64,000 nucleotides of DNA, from the NCBI GenBank assembly GCA_024336345.1, contig JANFOG010000002.1:1116001-1180000 (forward strand), given 5' to 3'. A program made the position numbers and the translations under genes. The DNA is from Mariannaea sp. PMI_226. Taxonomy: Eukaryota; Ascomycota; Sordariomycetes; Hypocreales; Nectriaceae. The notes beneath the pieces are model-generated. The model was not told the DNA's origin. It saw nothing but the letters and a program-made list of their open reading frames with translations, and did not search any database. Positions 1 to 10,625 of this stretch are shown here, piece by piece (positions within the stretch are counted from its first letter, which is position 1; each line of letters starts with the position of its first letter).

Positions 1-576
1 ATACTCGACCTGTCTGACCGTGATTTGGACGCTGGAAATACCCTTACGCTTAATATGCGTCCGCGTATCGCCCCGGCTGAGCAAACAATGGAATCGTCGA
101 TCCCGCAAGCTGAGATAGAGTCCAGCGCACCGTATCAGCCATTCCATACTGACAGGCGGGTTACTCTATGCGAATACACTCGTGGCACAACCGCACAACT
201 GGAGGCGGTGACAACTATTTTGACAGAGACAGCTTTGGAGGAAAAACGATCAAAGAAAAAGAAGGGGCAACCTGCAGCAACTGACGCACCTCAAGAAACA
301 GGTTCAGGTGCATGGGCTTTTGGACAAGCAATTCCCGTTGTTCGGCTCGATATTGGACTACCACCAGTGGCTGAGGAAGATCAAGTTGGCCCTGATGACC
401 ATCTTGCTCTCCCGCAGTCTGCGATGGAGCGCGTGATGCAATACGGAGAAGATGATGATGCCCAGATTGTCGTGACTACACGAAGACGGCGAGGGGCCCA
501 TGGAAACAGCCCTGGTGAAGATGGATTTTTTGAAGACGACTGTGAGGTCCTCGACTTTGCGGATCAACGAGTGTGA
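1..576 (+). CDS. C-terminal part of an unidentified protein (5' truncated by the window edge)
   Basis: The reading frame is open from base 1 and ends at TGA 574-576, giving about 191 residues of the C-terminus. The true start lies outside the window. The segment is hydrophilic. It has a lysine patch (KRSKKKKG, about residue 85), a run ending RRRRG near residue 160 that could be a nuclear localisation signal, and an acidic end (EDGFFEDDCEVLDF). I do not recognise the family and assign no function. The absence of stop codons over 570 bases and the charged composition make coding likely. A DPM2 gene follows on the opposite strand, so the two are convergent. Confidence 0.7.
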   Translation: MLDLSDRDLDAGNTLTLNMRPRIAPAEQTMESSIPQAEIESSAPYQPFHTDRRVTLCEYTRGTTAQLEAVTTILTETALEEKRSKKKKGQPAATDAPQETGSGAWAFGQAIPVVRLDIGLPPVAEEDQVGPDDHLALPQSAMERVMQYGEDDDAQIVVTTRRRRGAHGNSPGEDGFFEDDCEVLDFADQRV

Positions 577-1139
577 AGAAGAAGAAGAACCGTAATAGAT
601 ATATGAGGCGCTTGCTATGGGACTTGGTATGTATACGGTTGGTTGCCTGACACTACTCTCCTCTCTGGAGTTAATGGCCAAGTGAGATGATACGTGGTTG
701 CTTGGACGCTGTTATCTTAGTATCCGAGTATGGGTTATGTGGTTCATTGTGAATCATGGGATTGCTTCATTCACGTTCAGTCTTTTTGGGTCTAGGTCCC
801 CGCTGGAGTTGTCTGATTCTGGTCTGTTGGACACGTTGCTTTTATGGAGAGATGTACTCTTTAGGACAGCATTAGTTTGACGGGCCTGGATGGCCTCATT
901 AAAGATAGAAATAAGTTAGATACCCATTTGTCTCGTTCGCCTTGTCCTTTTTGAATGTGTGTCATGAAAAATATGTCATAGGGCGCGACGTCAAAGTATG
1001 AGAGAAGTATGAGGTTGCGATGCTTGATTAATTTGGAGCGGTTCTTCCTGGTCCATGCATCTTCCCAGGGGCCGCGACGACACACAAAAGTAGATAATTA
1101 CACGGTAGAATTGACCAACATCTTTTTTCGTCTTGTCAA
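577..1139. other. intergenic, convergent 3' ends
   Basis: Space between the 3' end of the truncated gene and the 3' end of DPM2. I see only short fortuitous reading frames and no RNA gene. Confidence 0.6.
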
Positions 1140-1696
1140 TTAGTTCTTCTTCTTGCCAGCGGCGGCAGCCTTAGCAGCCTTCTTTCTGTTGCTTCGGATC
1201 ATGACCATGCCGAGGAAGGAACCCACAACAGCGGAACCCAGGAGGATGATGATGACGGGGATGCGGATAGCCCAGACGCGAGGAGGGAAGAAATTCTGGA
1301 GAGGGTGATCGTCATCGACAAAGGGCTGGAGCGAAGGGAAGTTAGCTTGGCTGGCTATGACGATTGCGCGAGAGCGTAGGGGGGGTTGTGGAAGCTCATC
1401 CAACGGTGAGCTGGTGAGTTTGGTCGTACCATGAGAAGGGCCCAGATGGTGTAGTAGAGGAAGACGACGGAAGCGGCCACGAGCATGGCGAGGCCGACGA
1501 TTTTGTCCAACTGGGAGAGGTTGTTAGCACAGGCTTGGTCTGTCCAATCGAGTCAAGTCAGGTCCATCGTCATGGTTGATTGCCCTTGAAGTCGAGGGGT
1601 TGTCGAACTGCGCGGGGGGCAAAACCACAAAGCCACGAAAGCTCAGGGAACAATAGAAGAAAAGTAAGAGGGGTTTTTGTTTTTTTCAATTACCAT
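1140..1696 (-). CDS. dpm2: DPM2, regulatory subunit of dolichol-phosphate mannose synthase
   Basis: Exons on the minus strand: 1694-1696 (the ATG alone), 1430-1510 and 1140-1325, giving 89 aa against about 84 in the human protein. The product stabilises dolichol-phosphate mannose synthase in the ER membrane, which makes Dol-P-Man for N-glycosylation, O-mannosylation and GPI anchors. Visible: MLDKIVGLAML at the start, a first membrane segment followed by FVDDDHPLQ and FFPP, a second membrane segment IPVIIILLGSAVVG, and a lysine-rich cytosolic tail ending KKKN. The first intron begins directly after ATG (ATG|GTAATT) and ends CCCAG before TTGGAC, with CTAAC upstream; the second is 104 nt. Both keep frame. 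Family assignment is strong; the start exon is inferred from the frame and family N-terminus. Confidence 0.88.
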
Positions 1697-2269
1697 TGTT
1701 ACAGAATGCGCGAAGCGAATGAGAGTTTGCGACCGAGGAAAAAAAAAGAAGAAAGAAGAAAAGCGGAAGTGTTCAAATGAGCGTGGTGATGGGAGGTGGC
1801 AGAAGATACAAGTCCGAAAGTACCCTCCAGCCTGTCCAAAATTATTCCAGCGCGGTTGCTATTCAGGAGGTGATACGTGTGAGATCATGCGCACCTGATG
1901 GGACAGGGACAGGTACGTACAACTGTTAGGAGCCCCCGCTTGCCGAATGAGCCACATGGACTGAATAGTCTACTGGTGTTTTGTTTGCACGGAGCTTCTT
2001 CTGCATATAAGAAGTGTGGCGCATGTGAAGTTCAACTGTGGCGTTGCTGGCCAGTGCGTCGTACTTTTTTTTTCTTGTCACCTATAGCATGCTGCCTGTC
2101 GCAACCAACGCATGTAAACCAGTGGTAGCCCAAGCAGACTCTCTCCCAGCCTACAACAATCGCCAGCAAAGCCTCGAGCGACGACGGGCAGGGATTGGTC
2201 TTGCATGTGCCCACGACGACATCGTCACTCATAGCCGTCATACCATCTACTAACGGAGCGTCTGAAGTG
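1697..2269. promoter_or_regulatory. divergent promoter region between DPM2 and CWC22
   Basis: DPM2 leaves to the left and CWC22 to the right, so this 573-bp stretch must hold both promoters. It has short A- and T-rich runs but no motif I would name with confidence. Confidence 0.5.
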
Positions 2270-4849
2270 ATGGCATCCGCCGAGGTCAGGATTCCCCGTC
2301 GCGACCGCGATCGCGCACCTCAGCGCGATGGCGACTCCTATCGCCCCTCCAAGGCTCCTCGATCTCGCTCACCGACGCCTCCCCCTGCCGCTCCCGTTCG
2401 TACCGAGGAGGAGAAGCAGGCCGCCGCAAAGGCTGAGTACGAGAAGCTTCTTTCTTTGCGATCTGGCGGCACGTACATCCCCCCGGCCCGATTACGTGCG
2501 CTTCAAGCTCAGATCACGGACAAGACGACCAAGGAGTACCAGCGCATGGCTTGGGAGGCGTTGAAGAAGAGTATCAATGGTCTCATCAACAAGGTCAATA
2601 CTGCGAATATCAAGCACATCGTTCCAGAGCTCTTTGGCGAGAACCTGGTTCGCGGTCGTGGGCTCTTCTGTCGATCCATCATGAAGGCGCAGGCTGCCAG
2701 TTTGCCATTCACTCCGATCTACGCCGCCATGGCTGCCATCGTCAACACCAAGCTGCCTCAGGTTGGCGAGCTACTGATCAAGCGCCTGGTGATGCAGTTC
2801 CGCAAAGGCTTCAAGCGAAACGACAAGGCAGTATGCCTCTCCTCGACAACCTTCCTTGCTCACCTCATCAACCAACAGGTGCAGTACGAGATGCTGGCAG
2901 GCCAGATTCTGCTTCTGCTTCTCCATAAACCAACCGATGATAGTGTTGAGATTGCGGTGGGCTTCTGCCGCGAGGTTGGACAGTATCTAGAGGAGATGCA
3001 GCCATCGATTGCCATGGCGGTATTCGACCAATTTCGGAACATCCTCCACGAGGCCGATATCGATAAACGAACGCAGTACATGATTGAAGTTCTCTTCCAA
3101 GTACGCAAGGATAAGTTTAAAGATCACCCAGCAGTTAAGGAGGAGTTGGACCTTGTGGAGGAGGAGGACCAAATCACTCACAAGGTCGAGTTGGACGGAG
3201 AAGTCGACGTCCAGGATGGGTTGAACATTTTCAAATACGATGCTGAGTGGGAAGAGCATGAGGAAGCGTACAAGAAGCTCAAGGCTGAGATTTTGGGTGA
3301 GGGCAGTGACTACGATGATGACGATGACGAGGAGGACTACGACAGTTCCGATGAGGAGGGAGAGGACCAAGAGACGAAGGAGATGGAGATTAAAGATCAG
3401 TCCAATGCTGACTTGGTCAACCTGCGAAGGACCATTTACCTCACCATCATGTCCAGCGCTGACCCCGAGGAAGCGGTGCACAAGCTCATGAAGATCAACC
3501 TCCCGGCAGGCCAGGAACCAGAGCTCCCTTCAATGATTGTCGAGTGTTGTTCTCAAGAAAAGACGTACACCAAATTCTTCGGTCTGATTGGCGAGCGTTT
3601 CTCCAAAATCAACCGCCTGTGGTGCGACCTGTTTGAGCAGGCCTTTGCCAAATACTACGACACAATCCACCGCTACGAAAACAACAAACTGCGAAATATT
3701 GCTATGTTATTTGGTCACATGTTTGCTTCAGATGCTCTGGGTTGGCACTGTCTTTCTGTGATACACCTCAATGAGGACGAGACGACCTCGAGCAGCCGTA
3801 TCTTCATCAAGATTTTGTTCCAGAACATCGCCGAGGAGCTTGGTATGCCAAAACTGAGATCGCGAATGACTGATGCAACACTGCGGCCCAACCTCGAAGG
3901 TCTCTTCCCCAAGGAAAACCCTCGAAACATTCGTTTCTCCATCAACTACTTCACCAGTATTGGCATGGGTATGCTCACCGAAGAGATGCGAGAACATCTC
4001 CAAAATATGCCCAAGCCTGCCCTTCCTGCTCCCCCCGCCGCTGATTCGGATTCGGACTCGGTATCGAGTTATTCTTCTTACACAGGTTCATCCTACTCAA
4101 GGTCACGATCGCGGTCACGGTCCCCTCGAAAGAGTGGTGATCGTGGTCGCTCTCTTTCCCGAACGCCGTCCCGAAGGGGACGAGCTCGGTCATACAGCGA
4201 CTCACGATCCAGATCTGTATCTGCTCGCGGCCGTGTACGCGATAACAGATCATATTCCGCCAGTCCAGGGCGAGAACGCCGGTATCCCAGTGATAGCCGG
4301 TCTAGATCCCCGCCACCTCGAGATGGGCGTGGACGTGCACGAAGCGGATCATATTCTTCACGAAGCCGGTCCCCCAGCCAGCCTCGGCAAGGCCGTGTTC
4401 GAGGCAGGTCGTATGATTCACAAAGCCGGTCACCATCGGCAGCTCCTAGGGACAAACGAATGCGGTCACGAAGCCGATCATTTGACTCTCGAAGTAGGTC
4501 TCCTACCCCTGCCAAGGGACGAGACAAATCCCCAGCAGTGCCTTCACAACGAGGAAGGCCTGCCGGACGAGCTGGGCCCGGATCATATCGCCGAAACAGC
4601 TCATCGGTTAGCAGTGGTCCTCGGGGTAGGCGGCACAGCCGCTCACCTTCGGACGGTTCGCGATCTAGGTCGCCTATCCGACGAAACGGTGGCGGACGGG
4701 AGTCGTACTCGCGGTCAAGGAGCCCACCAGATCGTGCCGACAACCGGGGATCACAAAGCCCTGTCCCCGCGAAGAGAAGACGGTATAGCGATAGCGACAG
4801 CGTTTCGCGATCGCCACCGCCAGTGAAGCGCGGACGACGAGGAAGTTGA
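2270..4849 (+). CDS. cwc22: pre-mRNA-splicing factor CWC22
   Basis: Single-exon gene of 859 aa. The first ATG in the frame is at 2270; the frame is open a little upstream without an ATG. CWC22 is a spliceosome component; in animals it brings the exon-junction helicase eIF4A3 to the spliceosome and is needed before the first catalytic step. Visible in order: a charged N-terminus; the tract GGTYIPPARL (about residue 66) typical of the family; a MIF4G domain (about 90-280) beginning AWEALKKSINGLINKVN; an acidic DDDDDEED linker (about 350); an MA3 domain (about 380-500) with LRRTIYLTIMSSADPEEAVHK; and a long RS tail (about 590-859). Animal orthologues also have an RS-rich tail, whereas the budding-yeast protein is shorter. 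Divergent from DPM2. Confidence 0.95.
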   Translation: MASAEVRIPRRDRDRAPQRDGDSYRPSKAPRSRSPTPPPAAPVRTEEEKQAAAKAEYEKLLSLRSGGTYIPPARLRALQAQITDKTTKEYQRMAWEALKKSINGLINKVNTANIKHIVPELFGENLVRGRGLFCRSIMKAQAASLPFTPIYAAMAAIVNTKLPQVGELLIKRLVMQFRKGFKRNDKAVCLSSTTFLAHLINQQVQYEMLAGQILLLLLHKPTDDSVEIAVGFCREVGQYLEEMQPSIAMAVFDQFRNILHEADIDKRTQYMIEVLFQVRKDKFKDHPAVKEELDLVEEEDQITHKVELDGEVDVQDGLNIFKYDAEWEEHEEAYKKLKAEILGEGSDYDDDDDEEDYDSSDEEGEDQETKEMEIKDQSNADLVNLRRTIYLTIMSSADPEEAVHKLMKINLPAGQEPELPSMIVECCSQEKTYTKFFGLIGERFSKINRLWCDLFEQAFAKYYDTIHRYENNKLRNIAMLFGHMFASDALGWHCLSVIHLNEDETTSSSRIFIKILFQNIAEELGMPKLRSRMTDATLRPNLEGLFPKENPRNIRFSINYFTSIGMGMLTEEMREHLQNMPKPALPAPPAADSDSDSVSSYSSYTGSSYSRSRSRSRSPRKSGDRGRSLSRTPSRRGRARSYSDSRSRSVSARGRVRDNRSYSASPGRERRYPSDSRSRSPPPRDGRGRARSGSYSSRSRSPSQPRQGRVRGRSYDSQSRSPSAAPRDKRMRSRSRSFDSRSRSPTPAKGRDKSPAVPSQRGRPAGRAGPGSYRRNSSSVSSGPRGRRHSRSPSDGSRSRSPIRRNGGGRESYSRSRSPPDRADNRGSQSPVPAKRRRYSDSDSVSRSPPPVKRGRRGS

Positions 4850-5401
4850 AGAAGAAGAAATAACCGAGTTAGCGGGAGATATATGAAAAGGAGGGGATAT
4901 TGGGAGGTGGATGGAGTTTGTTATTTAACATTGGCCAAAGGCGTGCCTAGATTGGACCCGGCAGTTGATTGATGGGGTTGTGTGTGTAATAGTATGCCAT
5001 GCTGAAGACGGATAAAATGAATAATTGAAACACTTTTCAGGACCATTCTTCCTGATTTTCCTATCATGTAGCAATTTTGCGTGCCATCGTTTTCGCTTGC
5101 TCGATGGCTCCTCAAGCTGTACAAGTCTTCTTGCGATGTATACAGAGACATGTCTGAAGGGCCAGCAAAACGGCACTTAGATCATACACCAGTTTAGCAC
5201 TAAGGGTACTAGGAGTAAAATTTTCTAGCTATTAGAACGAAGGTTTGTATACCATGAATTTCAGTGTCCTGTTGATATGACCAGAAACCGTCAATTTCGT
5301 GGAGAGGAGTTGGAAGAGGTTTGGCTATGTGGACTTTCGCCACCCTTAGCCTACCTACTTAATGCATATTATTTCCACCACTCTCAACGAACAAGAAATA
5401 A
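4850..5401. other. intergenic, CWC22 3' region
   Basis: No supported gene. Likely contains the CWC22 3' UTR and the 5' flank of the initiator tRNA gene. Confidence 0.6.
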
Positions 5402-5473
5402 AGCAATTTGGCGCAGTGGAAGCGCGCCGGGCTCATAACCCGGAGGTCGCACGATCGAAACGTGCAATTGCTA
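5402..5473 (+). tRNA. initiator tRNA-Met (CAT)
   Basis: A 72-base cloverleaf without an intron. The acceptor arms AGCAATT and AATTGCT pair fully and give the A1:U72 pair of eukaryotic initiators. The anticodon arm CCGGG-CTCATAA-CCCGG carries CAT below three G:C pairs. The T loop reads GATCGAAAC, with the A54/A60 pattern of eukaryotic initiators rather than the usual TTC. A T7 tract about 10 bases after the 3' end is a good Pol III terminator. These features together separate it from elongator tRNA-Met. Confidence 0.95.
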
Positions 5474-6489
5474 TCTTGTTTATTTTTTTCCTCTTTCTTT
5501 CTTTTTTTTTATACTTCACCCCCTTCATCATCCGTTATACACTATTTATTAACAGCTGGGGAACACGCAACTCGTGCAGTGCAACCTTCTATCCCCTCTT
5601 CCTTTTTTCTACGCCTACTTTTCCCCTTGTTGTCTCCTCCTCTTCACTTCTTAGTGAAGCGTCAAGTGATAGCTACCACAAAATACAACCCGCCGCCTTG
5701 CGATCTCCCCAGCATACAACTGCTTGATTTGGTCTGGCCTTCTCCCTCAAACTACATAACTTGATAGCCAAATAATAAATCATTTTTTTAACCCGCTTAT
5801 GTAAATATTGCTATGCAAAGTTAAAGAAAGAGAGCGTCTTTGGTGCCTTGCTCAGGGTCTCAAGTTTCATGTAGAGATTCGGCACTCAACCATACAGCGA
5901 TACTTGATTTGATGGGGGGGGTCACATCTCTCTGGCCCTGAGCCGGGACAGACTTGAACATCCCAAATATTTCGAACCCGACAAGTAATGATGAACGGCG
6001 TTTGACAGAACATTCGGTCCTGCAACGTGGGGCTGGTGATGCTACCTACCAACTGTGCCCCAGCGTCGGGACCTGGATTCGTGAGCCAGATTGAAGACAA
6101 CTTTCATCGCTCCAAGCTTTTCGACGGCCATTACTCTCCATCGACTTCTTGGCTTCGTTCTGGCAGGGCTACCTCTGTTGGCTGACACAAATTTCGTTTC
6201 TGGGGGGCCTCCTGCATCATGGAGAGCCTTGCGTGTCATCCCTGATGCCGCTTGGGGGCCACAGAGCAGGGGATCCACACAAGCAGCATGAAGAGTAGCA
6301 TTGTTGTTGGCCATCCTATGCGACCACGCAGTCAACTCCATTACACTCAGTTTGTCTCAGCTGTAGGACCGTTCTATTGGTGTTGTTGCTCATTTAGTCG
6401 CAAGGCAGACACAGCGCAGGCGGGGGTTCAGCCTTGCCCTTCTCTTTTATATACAACTCACCTACACCACTGCTGGATATTCTGCACTC
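5474..6489. other. intergenic
   Basis: T-rich just after the tRNA, then mixed composition. The overlapping short frames here have no recognisable family. It should include the promoter of the Ifi-6-16-like gene. Confidence 0.55.
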
Positions 6490-7216
6490 ATGGCATTACA
6501 ATTCATCTCAAAAACAAACAGTTTATCCAGAAACTTCAACCTGAGGAATTTAAGAAAAACAAGGGCCTTTGTCAAAATGGAAAACACACCCAACAAACCA
6601 GAGGGCTCAACAGACTCCGGGGGCAACCAGTACCTCGCCACGGTAAAGCCTACCTTGACTACTAGCTGTCCCAGCACAATGATTCTATGCCTTGATCTTC
6701 CATCCGTCTAACTGAGAAAAGGGTCGCAAGTGGGCTTCTGAGCATCCATATCAGGTTGCTGGGTTCGGAGCGGCAGCACTTCTGATTGCCGCCCCAGGCT
6801 TTGCTGCAGCTCCTGTCCTAGGAGTGCTAGGCTTCGGGGCAAACGGCATTGTTGGAGGTAAGTTGCTCCCAGTTGGAAATCTATCACCCTTTTCCTCTCA
6901 ATTAATGTCAATGTTTCCCATATCGAAAGGTTCCATCGCTGCGGGGGCGCAAAGTGCCGCCGGAAACGTCGTTGCTGGCAGTGTGATTGCCACATTGCAA
7001 AGCGCAGGAGCTGGAGGGTACGGCGCGACCACTGTCTGCGGCATCGTCCAAGGGACGGGTGTTCTGGGGGCTGCTGGGTCGGCCTGGTCATATCTTAGAG
7101 GGAACAAAGAAACTCAGGGAGAGGGGGAAGACTCAGCCACCGAGAACAACAAGCACGATGACGATCATGAGTCTGCCAGTTCTGAAGACACGGGTGAGCC
7201 GAAAGCCAAGTTGTGA
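6490..7216 (+). CDS. Ifi-6-16 (IFI6/IFI27-like) family small membrane protein
   Basis: Exons 6490-6642, 6722-6857 and 6930-7216, giving 191 aa. The donors are GTAAAG and GTAAGT, the acceptors AAAAG and GAAAG, and all junctions keep frame. The core (about residues 60-140) is almost wholly Gly/Ala and small hydrophobics: VAGFGAAALLIAAPG, GVLGFGANGIVGG, then GSIAAGAQSAAGNVVAGS, the pattern of the Ifi-6-16 family of vertebrate interferon-induced mitochondrial or ER membrane proteins. A short hydrophilic tail follows (DDDHESASSEDTG). If translation starts at 6490, the first 29 residues are rich in Arg, Lys, Ser and Asn without acids and resemble a mitochondrial presequence; a second in-frame ATG at 6577 could be the real start. 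Tail-to-tail with the dynamin gene 530 bp away. Family call fairly firm; function in fungi unknown. Confidence 0.8.
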
Positions 7217-7746
7217 CTCTCTAGCTTGGTGATACAACCGGAACTTCAGGGCGTGTTTAGTTACTTTGATAGGCTTGGATTCTCGAAATGAACATGAAAG
7301 CGAACCCATACGTTTTCCTCAGTCCACCTCCATATACAAATACATGTCCGGTGGAGTGATCTGAAGATGGTTCAATGTATGCACGGATATCACTCTCAAG
7401 TTATGGCGCAAGGCAGTGACCCAGAATCATACTTTATTGCTTCTGCTGGAAGCACCATTCGAAGCTGACCTCTCTTTGTTCATCATTCTAGCTATCTTGC
7501 CGTGTCTCCTTCACAAGATTAATTGCTTTGATGACCTGTGCTACGTTGTATCAGAAATCTCTGGTATATCTCAATGCCTCATCCGTACATACTTCAGGAT
7601 TATTCCAACGACCAATTACTCAGTGTGACTCTGCACATCCTTAGAGTCTTGTTAACTTTGTCGGGAGTGCCGACTTGAGGAACTCGTCATTTCTTCAGAT
7701 GGTGGCGAATACCGCAACACAACAGGAGTTCCTATACCGGTAATCT
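7217..7746. other. convergent intergenic between the Ifi-6-16-like and dynamin genes
   Basis: Holds both 3' ends. No further gene recognised. The dynamin reading frame could extend into this stretch if a last intron is spliced (see that entry). Confidence 0.55.
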
Positions 7747-9988
7747 CTAGTCAGCCCAAGCAGAAATTGCCATCGAAACCAATAGTGTGAGAAGGGAGGG
7801 GAATGAGAGCTTGTGCGTACCTGAGAAGCCGCGGTCCAAGTGTTTCTGACAGGCGCTCAGGCACTCCTTGATCTCGAACCTCTCAATCTCGATCTCTGTC
7901 CGCCTTTGCTTGATCTCTTCCGTCTCCGTCGCGAAAGGTTCCAAATCGTCATCGTTCAACTCGAGGACTCTGTCGATAGTGAGGATATCCGCCATCTGGG
8001 AGATGAGGCAGTTCTCCACCGCTAGTACGATGACATTCTCTGTGAAGATTGGGAGAGCGAGCTGGCAAGGGATTCACCAAGTTAATGACACCATTTGTAT
8101 TACTCAAGGCAAAATTCCGAGGAGAGGGGAGGGGTGTTACGTTTCTCGATGAGAGTATCTTTACTGTGAGGGACTGACTTACATTGTAATACTTAGCCAT
8201 ATCAGTCAAGACTGCCTCAGCGCTAGCACGAGCAATCGGTGCTTCAGAAATATGGTGGCTTTTGGCTCCAGCTCGTTGCTTGTAGAGAAAATTGCGGAAA
8301 TTAGTCTCGTGAGGCTGCAAATATCCATCGGTGAAATGTCTGAGGAGCTCCTGCAGCTTCATCTCCAGCTCCATGCTCACACGCACGAAAAAGGGGTCGA
8401 CGAACGACTTGAGCACCTCTCCTAGTATCTTGTTGTCAATTCCGACAATGTTGATAATGGCACACTCCACAAATGTCTTAGCAGAGCTCTTACACAGGTC
8501 TATATGCGTAGTTGCCAACGACTCCCATTGTGATGCCTGCTCGCGGAAGATAGTTGAAATAACAGCCTCGGTTGTGTTGACGGACAGTGTGTTTTCAACT
8601 TGCGCCATGTATTGGTCCCTCTGGAGGAAACTTGGCTCGGGCTGCTGATAGAAATCGACCAGCGCCTTGAGGTGCTTGGGAACCTGTACGTCGCCTCCTT
8701 CAAGGCCGTCCGAGTCCGTCAGCTTATCTTTGGCCCCTTTAGTAACCATTACAAGGGCAAACGCTCCGTTCAAGTCCCCCAACATGCTACGCAGCTTCCT
8801 CACGCGACTGTCCTCAGGTACGCTCCCATAGCCGACGTCCATTTCACTGAAGAAGAAGGCATCGCTGTAATCACCTCGAAGCGCTGCTGCCAGCAGTGTC
8901 TGGAAGCGAGCGGCGACCTTGACCATGCAGCTTCTCGCTTCCTCAACCGTCGATAACGGGGGGCCTAACCTGTGATGCCGCAAAGAGAGGGCTTCCACCT
9001 TGGACTTTGCCGCCTTGGACAGTTCCGGAAGGCTCCTGTAAATCGAGGCTTGTAGGATCCGGCCGAGTCTAAGTCGAAGCATCCAGGCACCTCGAGCCTG
9101 CTGCGGGACAGAGGACCAAGGTGCCACTCGGAAGAACTCACTCTCAGTCCAGTCCCGCTCTTGCGATGAGATCTGCCACCCAGGACAGGATCTGTTGCGG
9201 AGGATGTGCCAGCCGAGATCGAGCCTATGCTTCGGGTCCGTATTCTGAGCAATATTCGCAAATTTGAGCCGGTGTGCCTCCGAAAGAGCCAGGTCAGGCT
9301 TTGTGATGACGCCGAGTGTTCTTTCGCCCTTAGGATCGTACTTCCTCGCCAGGTCGAGGATCTTGAGTGTATTAGGACCGTACTCGGCAGACACTACGGC
9401 GAGTATTATGACATCCGGGTTAGCCATCTCCCTCTCCGCCAGCTCTCGGCACAGCACGGCATCGCGGCTGTTGCGCTTCTCCTCGTCCCAGCATATACCA
9501 GGGAGGTCGGTTATGAAGAAGGGGAGGAGATCGGGTCCCGAGACCTTGACGTATAGGCCATGCTGCGGTGAATAGCTATCTGCATCTTGCAAACCCAGCA
9601 TCCGTGTGGCCTGCTCAACCGCACCCGCGAGGTCCCGCGGATCGGCGTCGCCTCTGTTTCGCTCGAGCGGCTGCACTATCGACCCGGACGCGGCTGAGCT
9701 GTCGCCGGTGGTGATTTTGGCGTCGGCTTTTGCAATGGCGGTACAGCGAAGAATCACGGCAGTGGTGAAGAGGGTGCCGTTCTGCTCCTTGACAGGGAAG
9801 CGGATGTGTGTAAGTGCCTCCAAGACGGAGCTCTTGCCGCAGGATGCCTCGCCAACTACAGCCAGCCGGGGCAATCGGAGGCCACGCCGCAGAGTTTTGG
9901 CATCTAGTCGGTTGAAATCGCGATGGGTCGGCTCCAGCTCGGTGCGAAGCTGTTTGAGGGCCTCCAGGTTCCCGTTGATGGTACTCAT
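7747..9988 (-). CDS. dynamin-superfamily GTPase (Mx/dynamin-like)
   Basis: Exons 8183-9988 and 7747-8061, with a 121-nt intron (GTAAGT...GCCAG); about 706 aa. Start set at the ATG beginning MSTINGN; the frame continues upstream without another ATG. GTPase motifs are all present: G1 GEASCGKS (46-53), the switch threonines in LFTTAVILRC, G3 DLPG and G4 TKPD, followed by a stalk region and a C-terminal GED-like helix (LTIDRVLELNDDDLEPF). The length suits fungal dynamins lacking PH and proline-rich domains, close in layout to Mx proteins and Vps1. Such GTPases oligomerise on membranes and remodel them or, for animal Mx, block viruses. The 3' end is uncertain: a possible GTACGC donor after residues GFS could join another short exon ending further left. 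Confidence 0.87.
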
Positions 9989-10625
9989 TCTGATCCAGAG
10001 ACCCGGGATGACAAGCTCAGTCGCCGCTGCTGTGGGATCGCAGCGCTCGTCCCGTAGAAGAGAAGAGGTCAAACGACATCAGCCTCAAAGCTTCAGCCTT
10101 CTCCTGCTGTTGGGAGGTATCTTCCTCGAAGCTACAAGGATTCTTGTGGTAACTATTCCGCTGCGCTCTACTGTATTTCGGTTTGTTTTGCTTTGTCTAT
10201 TCTTAGCCCTGCATTGGGATTGGCCCCCAATCACACCGGCCAGCGCCCTCAGTTTGTGTGATATACGGTCTCCGACCGGACTTAAGGGCTCATTTGTTGA
10301 TAGTGCAGCCACGTAGAGGATGATGCGGAGCTTCCATGTACGCTGTTGGTCAGCGAGTTGCATAATTTGTGCATAGCTAGGGCCAACAGGCCGACAGAAT
10401 GTGAAGAGGAGGATCGTCCCGTGTAGCATTCCGAAGCCAGAATAATCATGTCAAGGATAATCTTCCAGTGGAGTAAACGACTGGTCTCCGTGTTTCCCTG
10501 GTTCATTGGTCGAATAAGATCTACTTCTACATCGCATTTCCTTAAACGTCCAAAGTCATACATGCTGTCTATGTGCCCAGTGGAGGGTGTGCCCATGGTC
10601 TATACAATCCGTCTATCAATCCCAA
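9989..10625. other. intergenic, dynamin promoter side
   Basis: Lies upstream of the dynamin gene and downstream of DUS1, both on the minus strand. Short frames here lack family resemblance. Confidence 0.55.

Noticed and set aside
3873..4826. Long frames overlapping the CWC22 RS-repeat tail on both strands
   Set aside because: They are shadows of the repetitive arginine/serine codons; the CWC22 frame has clear domains.
5930..5990. Possible tRNA on the minus strand because of GGGTTCGAAA
   Set aside because: The T stem and acceptor stem do not pair and no A box is in place.
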